DNA of 37,691 nt from Pigoraptor vietnamica (Eukaryota; Opisthokonta; Filasterea), in contig CALSCQ010002543.1 of the NCBI GenBank assembly GCA_943704525.1, positions 1 to 37,691 of the forward strand, given 5' to 3'. This document shows, piece by piece, positions 10,187-20,939 of the stretch; position 1 is the first letter of the stretch, and the number at the start of each line of letters is the position of its first letter. Made by a program: the position numbers and the translations under genes. A model generated the notes under the pieces. It had not been told where the DNA came from and did not search any database. It was given only the letters and a program-made list of their open reading frames with translations.

Positions 10187-11372
10187 ATGGTGACGGTGGG
10201 TTTGCGACCAAAACTGCCCCCTGTGTTCGAACGTGCGCGTCTCGTGTGTGTGTCCCCTAGCCGGCGTGCTCACTCGCGCACTCGCTGTCCAGCAACACGA
10301 CGGTTACCCGCGCAGCCCCCTGCGAGACATTGGCTCGCTCTTCAACGCGGGTCAACACAGCGTCACTGTGAAGCACGCCTTTCGCGCCACGCATGTCGAC
10401 GACAGCGTGCATCCCGTCCCCGCGCATGTCATGAAGCGGGACCTCTTCCTTCCCGCCGCCCGCAGCCCCGCCAGGCCCAATCTGCCGACAGACGATGCGG
10501 CGTCATCCAAAGGCACGGTCGAAATCATCGTTCACGGCTCGGTTGAGGACCACTTTGCGCGCGCCCTCATTGAGCACGAGAAGACGAAGGCCCGGAGGCG
10601 CTCGTCCATTGTGAGTGGGCCGGTTGTAACAGCGTGTCATTGACTCTGCCCACACACCAGACGCAATTTCATAACAGCATCTTCTTTGCGTCTTGCATTC
10701 CTCTCCTTCTCTCTCCGCGTCCCCCTGTCCATTTCTTTGCGTGTTTGTGGTGCAGTACTCACCTGCGTGCTACTGGCCGCGCAGGGCGGTCTCGGTGCCA
10801 TTGACGACTCGTTCAGGCCTGCGGGCATCATCAAGAAGCGGCGAGGTGGGCTTTGGAACAGTCGCCTGCAAACGGAGTGTCGTGCTTTTCTCTGCTTCCC
10901 CCTGTGTGTTGCCATTAGTGGGCGTCTCGGTGTGTGTGCCCGCTCGCTGTTCCCCTGCGCTCTCTGGTCTGTCCCCATTAAAACGCGCCCGTCTTGTTTG
11001 TCTGCAGCGAGCGAGACGACGCCCATTGCCAAGCTCCCCCTCCGCGAGCGCAAGCTTCCGGCGTCCTTCTGGGACCCCGCGCGCCGCTCCACGTCCCCCA
11101 TGTCGCAAGTGCCCGACCTCGCCCGGTCCCACGCCGTGCGCCGCCTGGACAACGACTCGCTCTCGACGTCCGAGTGCAGCGACGCGTCTTCGCAGGACTG
11201 CGCGGGCCTTTTGGGTGACTTTGCCGACATGCGCTGCCTTGGCTTTGAGGGATGCGACATGCTCGACGCGGCGGGCGTCGCTTTGCCGTCGGTGCCACTC
11301 TGCCTCCCGCAGGATCTCCCCGCGCTCAGCCTCGACGACCTGCTCACGTTTGATTGTGCGATCGACCTGTGA
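10187..11372 (+). CDS. TEAD-cofactor-like protein: Vestigial-type TDU motif plus YAP-type omega-loop motif
   Basis: Exons 10187-10195, 10293-10610, 10785-10845 and 11008-11372 join in phase to give about 250 residues. Residues 78-95 contain a beta-strand-like TVEIIVHG followed by SVEDHFARAL, nearly the TDU helix of VGLL4 (SVDDHFAKAL). Residues 141-153 contain LRERKLPASFWDP, which matches the YAP omega-loop (LRKLPDSFFKPP). In animals these two elements bind separate faces of the TEAD/Scalloped transcription factor. A weaker IDDSF sequence lies at 115-119. The C-terminal part is acidic and ends PALSLDDLLTF, like an activation segment. No WW domain and no HxRxxS LATS site is visible. It is likely a nuclear TEAD cofactor. 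The 9-base first exon (Met-Val-Thr) is the least certain part; the motifs sit in well-supported exons. Confidence 0.72.
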
Positions 11373-11877
11373 GCCCTCTCCTCCCTTTTCCGTCGTCGCT
11401 GCGTGCGCGTTGACCTTGCGTCTGCTTGCTGCGTGCGTGCGTCTCCTCTCGCTCTCGCTCTTTCTCATTACTCTTCCTCTGCCCGCACATACCGTATGCG
11501 ATTGACTCGTCATACGCTCGAGTGTGCCACGGCATCCCCACACCATCTTCGCTCTCTTAGTTCGCTCGTCGTGCTTCTGTTGACGCCTCCGCCCAATCGT
11601 CGTCTTTGCGTTCTGTCTCGCTGGCCAGTGGTGCGCCTGCGCCTCGCTATTTATCCGTGTGTTTTGCTGTACATATTGACGGAGCCAATACAAGCCAATT
11701 ATGCGAACTCGGTCTGATTCAAATACGTGTGTGAGCCGATGGTCGTGGTTCCTGTGCGTCCTATGCTATCGGTTGCGCACCGACGCAGTGCACTTGACAT
11801 CCACTTACACTACTCTCAAAACAATGCGCCTGAAATAACACACGACTCTGTATTCACACGGCTTGGCGCACATCCGC
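11373..11877. other. Convergent intergenic region, TEAD-cofactor-like / TFG
   Basis: About 500 bases lie between two 3' ends. The TEAD-cofactor side (11380-11620) is pyrimidine-rich. No further gene was recognised. Confidence 0.6.
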
Positions 11878-13691
11878 TCAGTAATTTTGGTACCCGCCCT
11901 GGTACGAGTAACCGCCATACCCTGCATTCGACCCATAGCCATACTGCGACTGCGGCGGTGCTTGCGAGGCGCCAGTCTGCGGCGGCGCGCTGCCCATTCC
12001 TCCGGGAACGCTCGGCGCTCCATAATACGACGATGGGTCGTATCCGCCATAGCCAGACGACGGCGACGGGGACTGCGACGGGTGCGACGCCTGCTGCGAC
12101 GAGGGCCGTGGAGGCGCGTAACCCCCCTGCTGTGGCGGCGCCGACTGGGACGTGGGCGGTGCGGACATCGGGCCACCGTACGCCGGCATGCCACCCATTT
12201 GCATGTTCTGTCCGTACGCGCCGTCGCCCTGCTGCATGGCCATTGGTGCGCCATACGAGGCGTCCGATTGGTACGGCGGTGCCACCGCCTGCTGTTGGGG
12301 CTGCGAGGGGGGTTGAGAGAGCGGCTGTGGAGGGCCTTGCTGCGCGGGGGGTGCCTTCGCGGCGACGGGCTGGCTCGTGGGAATGGACGCACGGCGGTCT
12401 GCGCGCGTGCAAGTGAATTAGCGATCATCACACGGGTGCGGAGTGAGGAACTCCGCACCGCTGCAATTGCGGACAGCAGCTGCAACCGATCGACCCACTG
12501 TGACAACACCGACCCGTATCCGTCCACTGAGATTCGCCAAAGAACAACTCACCGAAAGTGTCGTTCGTGAGCGGCGGGAAGAACGATGCGGCCGATGCAG
12601 CGGTGGGCGGCGCCCCAGCAGCCGCAGGGGCATACGCAGCGGGCTGGCCCTGGGCACCTGTCGCCGTAGTAGGGGCTGCGGCGGCGGGTGCGGCCGTGGG
12701 GACTGCAGCAGGCGGCGCCTTCTTATCCTGGGCCTGCTGCGCTTGCATGAGAGGGTCGAACATGAGACGCTCCGCGGGCGCCGGTGCGTCCTGTTTAGCC
12801 TTTGGCGCCCCCTTGTCCGGTTTGGTGTCTGCGCGAAGGGCGCGAAGAGCGTCAAGGGCGTGTGCGTGAGCGAACAGTGCCTGGCACATAATGCGTTCAA
12901 ACAGAGTGCCTGGCGCTCTTTTTACACAAATAAGCACAGCAGTCACACTAACGTGCTCGTCCAGACACAGACGCGAGCGCGAGCAGCTTGGAGTAGCTCT
13001 ACGTACCCGACGCCTTTGCCTCGCCCTCGTCCTTCTTCAGCGCATCGAGCAGCGTGTCGACAGTGGAGCGAATGCTCTCCAATTCCTTTCGAAGAGATGC
13101 AACCGTCGCGGCGCAGGGCTTCGATCCGGCCTGGTCCGTCCTCCCCTTCTCACTGCGTACTGCAGCGAAAGTGAACGGCCGGTTCACCCACGGTTAAACT
13201 TTTCCGCCATGTCACGTGACGAGAAACCCAAGGGACGTACCGGTGAGGACGAGGCGGAGGATGCGGCCGTACGCCTTCGCGTGCGTCAGGTCCGGATTGT
13301 CCAGAATGGTCACGAGGTCGCCATCTGCGTTACCAGAGTTGCGTCACCCAAAGCGCGCAATTAAAATGGCTCTATGCAAATTGCGCCACAACACCCCACA
13401 GGGTGATAGTCACGGATGCACTACATTGCACTACGCACTTGACGCGCACAAAAGTGGAACCGTGGACGTACCATCGTCGCGATAGCGGATGAGGAGGTCG
13501 TCACTCGATCGGATGCGCCCCGCAAACACGCGCTGCATCATAAGCACGAGTTCGTCGTACGTAATGTCCTCGTTGTGGATGGGAATTCGGCGAATGTCGT
13601 CCTCCAACTGCGCCTTGATAATCAGCTTGCCCGTGAGGTCGACGTGCAGCGAACTGAACGCACTCGCGAGGTCTGGCGTCCCCATCGCCAT
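11878..13691 (-). CDS. TFG: TFG homologue (PB1 domain, coiled coil, P/Q/Y-rich tail)
   Basis: Five exons (13691-13472, 13324-13241, 13159-13007, 12828-12553 and 12398-11878) join in phase to 417 residues; human TFG has 400. The N-terminal PB1 domain contains [30 protein letters not shown] and DDDGDLVTI, very close to animal TFG. A short coiled coil follows ([20 protein letters not shown]). The rest is Ala/Pro-rich and ends in a Gly/Tyr/Gln/Pro-rich tail ([20 protein letters not shown]). TFG organises COPII transport between ER exit sites and the ERGIC by forming oligomers. Three of the four donors are GTACGT. The ATG at 13691 has a good context (GCCATGG); a second ATG lies at 13684. Both splice junctions within and next to PB1 restore the family sequence exactly. 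Confidence 0.94.
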
Positions 13692-14379
13692 GGCTTCAAA
13701 GGCCAGCACAATACACTGGCACGCAGGGACACACACAATATGGTGGGACAATAACGAGAGATTAAACGACGATCTTTTTGCATCTATGGAAAGGCTGACG
13801 CTTGCACCGGAAATTCTAACATCACGTGATGGAAATCGTAACAGAAAAATAACCGAAATCTCGTTGCGTTTCTTCTCGGCCGATGCGTCTTACATTTTTC
13901 ACACTTATCCGCTTCAAAATTCCACCCCTACCCGGGTGTGGGTAACCTCCGACGGGCCGCGTGCATCCACGCGACGCCAGGGTAACCCTCAATGCGGCCG
14001 AACCTTCCGCATCGGATGCTTGATCAGGCCGATCACACCTGGCCGAATTCTCCGCCTTCAGTTGTGGCTGTGCCGGTGCTGACAAAACTAATTTACGAGG
14101 ACGGCCGTCGGAATGTTTCTCAGTCGTAATCCTGGCGACTTGATATGCAACGGTTCAGTCTCTTCAGGCCATATAAGACTTGCGGGATCGGCAGCCGGCC
14201 GGCTGTGCCGACTCTGAATCAGTTGTTGTCCGTCGCTGTCAGTCAGCCCACGGCTGCCACGGCAGGCGGAACAGTGAATTAACTGACTACTCTGAAGAGT
14301 TGCCAGTCCCGCACATGTCCGCAGTCAGTCCAACTGGCTCAGTGATAAGAAATAGTATGTATTTTTTTGTTCGCCTTTT
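13692..14379. promoter_or_regulatory. TFG promoter side and HMG-box gene 3' flank
   Basis: No gene is visible in these 688 bases. The TFG-proximal part has a TCACGTGA E-box-like site at 13823-13830 and AATAACCGAAATCTCG at 13848-13863, a 16-mer that recurs exactly at 22483-22498 in the SAP18/AIP promoter. The segment at about 14110-14360 is rich in CAGTC and CCGGC words of unknown nature. Confidence 0.5.
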
Positions 14380-16134
14380 TCAGGACGAGGGATTCGCACG
14401 CCGACGCGCCGCCAGCAAGCTGTCTACCGACCAAATCTGACCCGGTCGCCCCTGACTGCCCGACTGAGCGGTCTCAGCCGGCGACGGCGTACTTCCGCCG
14501 GCAGCTGAAAGTTCTGCCGCATGCGGTACCGCAGCAGTGTGGTCTTCGGCGCGACCTTGGGGAGGCGGAGACCTTGTCGCGCCGTGCGCGGGCCACTCGC
14601 CAGCACCAGCGCCGCCGTGGGCCGAGGGATACGAAGCAGGCCGCTGCCACGGGAACGGCTGGCCGGGATCTGAGGCCGCAGCCGGCCACCCGTGACCGGC
14701 CGACTGGTAGCTGCCGGCGTCAAATCCGGGGCGCGCGCCGCCTGGCGGGTAATAAAAGCCGGCGCCGGGCTGAGGATATGCGAACGACTGCGACGCGTAC
14801 GGCGGATGCTTCGATGACCCCTGCGACGCGGCAGATGCGTTGTGGCGGGCGGCCGCAGCCGTCACGCTGCCAATCCAGCCGAAGGGCGGGCGCGAGTAGT
14901 CGAGGGGACCTCCCTGGGCGCCACTGCTCGGGGACGAGCTCACGTGCGTCGCCGGCATAGCGTAAGGGCCGGCTGGCCAATCGCCGCGCGGCGCGGGAGC
15001 GGCGGACGGAGGCATGCCAACTCGGGGGTCCATCGGCGAAGTGGCGCCATACCACGCAGGAAGATAGGCCGAGGGGTGATCGCCGGGAAGCACGCGGTCG
15101 CCGCCTGGCCGGGCTGCAAAGTAGCCGGGGTAGTGGTGGAATCCCATGTACGGCGCTCCCTGCGATGGTACCAGTTGTGGGGGAGCAAAACCCCCGTGAT
15201 CCCCTGGATGGGCAACGTCAACGCCAGCCTGCAGCCGCACGCCGGCGTCGGAATTCTTGGCCGTCTGCGCGTGTTTGGTGCCCGCTTTTGACGACGGCTT
15301 CGATGTCGCGCTCGCGTCCGCCGTCGGCTTGCGCGCCTTGTTGTACTTCCAGTCCGGGTGCGCCTTTCGGTGCGCCGTCTTGATGCGCAGCGCCATATCG
15401 AGGTACTTCTGTCGCTCGCCGTCGGGCAGCTCCGACCACATGTCGCCGAGCATCCGCGAGATCATCTTGTTGTCGTGTTCGGGATGTTGCTCGCGGAGCG
15501 TCCCCCGCATGCTTGTGCTGAAAATCATGAACGCGTTCATGGGTCGCTTGATGTGCGTTTTCTTCGATTGCCGCGGGCACACGCTCTCCACGAGTGCCTG
15601 GAACATCTTCTCCGCATCCCCGTTGTCCGACGACGCCTTGCTCGCCGCCCCGACTGTCGGCACAGATCCCTCACGGTCCACTCCATCTTGAGAGGCAATC
15701 GCTGCGCCACTGACAGCGACTTCGCCCGCGCGCGACGCCGAGTCACTCGCGTCGACGCCGGCTACTCCGGCCGGCGTGCCGGTCGCCGTTGACGCCGATT
15801 CGCTCGAGTCAGCCATGTCGCTCACTCCGCGCAGTGGCCCGCCGAAATCGCCGTCAACCGACGCTGCGTCAACGCGGTCGGGCGCGACCATACTGCAACG
15901 CCCCGGCGGAGACGCAGGCGGGCCGACCCGCAATGTCTCGCTGCTGCTGCGGGGCGAGAGCGACTCGTCCGCGGCCTGCGCAAGCAAGGCAAGGGCGGAG
16001 CAGCCAACGAAAGAGTCGTCGCGATGCTCTTGCACGAAGTGCGGCGCCTCGCGGCTCAGGCGCAGAGAAGGTGTTTGTCGGTTGTAGTGCTGGTCTTGGA
16101 CAGTCGATCGGGTAGCAGCAAGCACGGCGGCCAT
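14380..16134 (-). CDS. HMG-box transcription factor, Capicua/BBX-like box
   Basis: A single exon encodes 584 residues. The HMG box lies at about 192-268 and contains HIKRPMNAFMIFS, DNKMISRMLGDMW, ERQKYLDMA and KAHPDWKYNKARK. The nearest sequences I can recall are Capicua (HIRRPMNAFMIFS, DNRTVSKILGEWW, KEKQKYHDLA, KAHPDWKW) and then BBX and SOX boxes. This box binds the DNA minor groove sequence-specifically and bends it. The flanks are long, low-complexity Ser/Ala/Gly/Pro-rich regions with many PPYA/GAPYM-like and Tyr-Pro pairs. The conserved-looking C-terminal tail is IWSVDSLLAARRR. The ATG at 16134 has a good context (GGCATGGCC). Orthology to Capicua is not proven: no other Capicua element was recognised. 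The absence of introns is unusual here. Confidence 0.85.
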   Translation of the reverse strand: MAAVLAATRSTVQDQHYNRQTPSLRLSREAPHFVQEHRDDSFVGCSALALLAQAADESLSPRSSSETLRVGPPASPPGRCSMVAPDRVDAASVDGDFGGPLRGVSDMADSSESASTATGTPAGVAGVDASDSASRAGEVAVSGAAIASQDGVDREGSVPTVGAASKASSDNGDAEKMFQALVESVCPRQSKKTHIKRPMNAFMIFSTSMRGTLREQHPEHDNKMISRMLGDMWSELPDGERQKYLDMALRIKTAHRKAHPDWKYNKARKPTADASATSKPSSKAGTKHAQTAKNSDAGVRLQAGVDVAHPGDHGGFAPPQLVPSQGAPYMGFHHYPGYFAARPGGDRVLPGDHPSAYLPAWYGATSPMDPRVGMPPSAAPAPRGDWPAGPYAMPATHVSSSPSSGAQGGPLDYSRPPFGWIGSVTAAAARHNASAASQGSSKHPPYASQSFAYPQPGAGFYYPPGGARPGFDAGSYQSAGHGWPAAASDPGQPFPWQRPASYPSAHGGAGAGEWPAHGATRSPPPQGRAEDHTAAVPHAAELSAAGGSTPSPAETAQSGSQGRPGQIWSVDSLLAARRRANPSS

Positions 16135-17198
16135 GCCTGATCCAGTTAGCAGCTGGCGCGGACCGACATTTGCAGAAGATGCTGTTTGATGGTCGGCGAC
16201 GACAATGGGTATGTCACAACGTAGTAGTCACCGGAAGCGCGGGCGCGTTGATAATCAATTTGCGACGAAGTCCGTCTGGTAACGGCGCCACGGCGGGTGA
16301 TATGCGGCAAAGAGGTCACCGCACAGTCAACCGAACGTTCTCAACCTCTATGACAACTGAGATGCGAATGCTATTAACGCAGATGACGAAGGGTGCCGAA
16401 GAGGGTCGCACGAAAAAGAACGCGGGATGCCTTCCTCGCACTGCGCACAAAACGGAGAAGAGAAGGGCCCAGCAACGCTGAATGGGAGGCATCACAGTAC
16501 TGCGGCCCCTCCCGCCTGACACACTGTGCTCCATTTGAAGCCTGTTTGAATGAAATCTGACACGTGAGATCGGTGTGACAGCGACGGCGTTGGCTTCGGG
16601 CCCTGTTTATTTTCAAATTTCCCGGAATTATTTCTCATAGACGATTCATACATTGCCTTCTATTCTTAAAATTATTACGCGACATACACCGCTCGTGGGT
16701 GCTCAGTCACATTGATCTCACATTGAGGTCACAAACCACGCTATACATTGGTGACTGGAAAATGGACCGCCATGTCACCGCACGTGCGATCCAAACCCTC
16801 GTTCCGCTTGACCCTGCACGCACGCAATTTCAAACCCCGTCTCCCACATCTTGGCTCCCATCGTGGTGAATGATTTGACGTCGCGTGAAAAAGAGCCGAT
16901 TTTTTGTCGTTTTATCAAAGATGGCAATAACCGCCGAGGACAGGTGTCGCATTGATGGCACGTGCACTCGTTCGTCATAATAAACTCGGCATCAAACGCT
17001 CGCGACAAAGGCTCAATTATGTGAGAAATGTCGGAGAGAACGCGCCGAAATCGCACACCCATCCCGCTCAAGGCGTGACTGCTCGCGTGAGCCCGCACAT
17101 CGGTTCCACAGCCGCCCGCCCTCGTCAAATGCCCGTCAGTGGTGACGGCTAATTACAATCACAGTACACCAGTCAATACAGGCCCCGGCGACCGTCCG
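16135..17198. other. Long gap between HMG-box gene and C15orf61 homologue
   Basis: About 1.06 kb with no supported gene. The part next to 16134 should hold the HMG-box gene promoter. An AT-rich stretch lies at about 16605-16680. A 117-codon open frame on the minus strand at 16775-17128 resembles no family I know and was not called. Confidence 0.5.
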
Positions 17199-18495
<1,297 letters not shown>

Positions 18496-20783
18496 ATGTT
18501 TCGAGGGCTGCTTTCTCTCGCGACGGGCGAGGCGCCCGCAGTAGACTCAGAAGGTGACAAGCCGCAGACTGCCGGCGACGCAAATGCGTCCACAGAAGGG
18601 CAGTCGTCGTCGTCGTGGACTTCGCTTGTGAGCGGAGTGACGTCGAACATCGCGACGCTCGCGACAAAATTGAAGGTGCGCTGTATGCGGCCGTTCGCGC
18701 GAACTAGGGTTCGAGAGCTGAAATGTCAGGCTTCATTCCTTTGGTGTGAGCGTGCGGTGTGTGTCTCGGAAGCGAGGCGAAGTGGGGGTTAAATGGGGGC
18801 GAGGTGGCGAGGAACGGGCCTTGAAGCGAGACGTCCGAGAGCTAACCCATTCGCGCCTTGCAGTCGACTGTGGAGGAAACGACGCTAGTGAAGGACTTTT
18901 CGGCACAGCAAGACGAGTTTGTCAAGGAAAAGAGGCAGACGGCGGGGGGTGATGGCGTGCCACCGTGGGTCGGATACGCACAGGTGTGTCTTGCGTGAAC
19001 GCGGCGTGTGAAACAATTGCATTCTCACGCTTTCACTCGCCAGACATTTCTCAACCACAACACATATTGCATGCTCACATATGTGCACACACCCTACACA
19101 CAAATACACCCTACATGTACACGCAGTGGCAAAGCAGGAATTCCTCAGCTTGCGTTTCCCCCCCCCCCCCCCCACACACACACACACACACACCGCGCAC
19201 ACGTACCCGCCCCCTATCTCATTTTCCACACCCTACACACAAATACACCGTACGTCAAAGCAGGAATACCTTCGCATGCGTTCTCCCCCCACACCGCATA
19301 CACACGCACACACACACGCTCACTTCTCTCCAACATTTTCCACACCCTACACACAAATACACCCCGGCAAAGCAGGCATACCTTCGCATGCGTTCCTCCC
19401 CCCACACACCGCATACACACACACACACACACACGCACGCACACACACGCACGCACGCACACACACACACCACACGCACACACACACACGCACGCACACA
19501 CACACACACGCACACACACACACACACGCACGCACGCACACACACACACACGCACGCACGCACACACACACACACACACACGAACGCACTAGCACACACA
19601 CACACACACACGCGCGCGCATCTCCTCATTTTTCGTCTCTTTCACAGGAGGACCAGATCAAGGCGCAGATACTCGCGCTGAGCTCCGACAGGCGCAACTT
19701 CATCACGGGGCCTCCGCAGGGGTCCGCTTTCCACTTCAATTTTGCGCGCTATGCCCCGATTGCCATGGCGACGCTCAAGGAGGACAAGTGCCTCGAGCAC
19801 ATGCGCTTTGCGCTCGTCCCCGCGCACGTGTCCGAGGAAAACTTCTGGCGCAACTACTTTTACCGCGTCGCACTTATCAAGCGGTCGTCTCAGCTGTCGG
19901 CGACACCCCCGAGCAGGGACTCGCCCCAACCGGCGTCTGCGCGGCACTCTGCGTCCGTCGCAGAGTCCGCCAGCGCGCAGCAACAACAGGAATCTGCTTC
20001 GGCTGCGCAGTCTGCGCCGCACACCCCGGACGTGGCCGCTCCCAAACCAGTGAGTGCGTTCAAGCCGATTGAGTACAATCCCGAGGACGACGACGACGAC
20101 GACGCCACGGCCGCGTCACGTGACGAGTTTGCGAGCGACGCCCTTGAGGAGCAGGTGACCAGCGGTGACATGTCCGTGGAGAGTCACTCTGCGCACGTGT
20201 CGCCACCGAGGAGTGCCCCGCCGCAGCCCGCGCCCGCGCGACGCGAGGCAACGACGGCGGCCGTACCGCAACCGGCGTCAAGTGAGTAGTGTATCCTTGT
20301 TTTGTACTCGACTGTTGGTGTGTTGCACGCGAGACTGTCTGCATGTGCGACTGTCTGCGTACTCGGCTGTCATTGTGTTGCACGTGAGATGTCTGCGTAT
20401 TGCGACTGTCTGCGTGTGCGTGTGTCGTGTACGGACTTTGGTGTTTGTCTTGTTACATTGCCTGTTCTTGCTTTAAAGCCTATGTCACATGCGCAGAAGG
20501 GATTGATGTGAGTGCGTGGGAGAAGGAGCTTCGCGAGGATGCTCTCGACCTGGACATATCGACGGCACTCGACGCAGAGCTTGCCGAGTACTCCATCCCC
20601 GACGAGCGTGAGTGTCTGCCTGTTGTGTTTGTATTGCGTGACTTGCCCTGCTCACGCGTCTTGTTGTTGCGTTTGTCTGCCTCTCTCCCTGCGCACGGCT
20701 AATCGAACTCCGCGTTCTTCGCTTTCAACGCGTGTGCAGCGCTGTCGGAGATGTCGTGGGAGACTGCCCTGGAGGAGCCGTGA
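18496..20783 (+). CDS. SYAP1: SYAP1-like BSD-domain protein
   Basis: Exons 18496-18675, 18864-18983, 19648-20281, 20497-20607 and 20740-20783 join in phase to 362 residues. The order matches SYAP1: an N-terminal amphipathic part ([28 protein letters not shown]), then [21 protein letters not shown] and RRNFITGPP, then the BSD domain at about 124-183 ([40 protein letters not shown]). A long acidic and Ser/Ala-rich region follows, including a six-Asp run, and the tail is [15 protein letters not shown] and [16 protein letters not shown]1 proteins act as adaptors for Akt activation downstream of TORC2 in animals; the role here is inferred. Intron 2 (18984-19647) contains a CA/C-rich minisatellite. 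The start has a good context (GCCATGT). Confidence 0.93.
19083..19616. repeat. Three-copy minisatellite and CA microsatellite in SYAP1 intron 2
   Basis: The phrase ACACCCTACACACAAATACACC recurs near 19088, 19228 and 19346. It is followed each time by CAAAGCAGG, then TTC(G/A)CATGCGTT-like sequence, a C run, and CA repeats. The first copy has a run of about 18 C at 19149-19172. Copies 2 and 3 are the closest to each other. Pure CA/CACG follows from about 19405 to 19616. Confidence 0.85.
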
Positions 20784-20939
20784 AAACGGACGCTGATGAA
20801 CACGCATATACCTTCTAATGAAATTGAGCTGGACTCATTCTAGAGACACGAAATAGCACGTGCATGGGGTGTGGGGTTGAGGAACAGTAGCACAAACAAA
20901 ACTGCCAGCGGCGCTTCCCACATATAACAATTTAGTGCG

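Noticed and set aside
15257-15792. Plus-strand frames over the HMG-box gene
   Set aside because: They are antisense shadows; the HMG box and codon bias support the minus strand.
16775-17128. 117-codon minus-strand frame
   Set aside because: Base composition is not GC3-biased like neighbouring genes, no family was recognised and no splice partners are visible. It could still be a small gene.
19083-19420. CRISPR-like spaced repeats
   Set aside because: The repeats are diverged minisatellite units in an intron of a eukaryotic gene, without uniform repeats or unique spacers.
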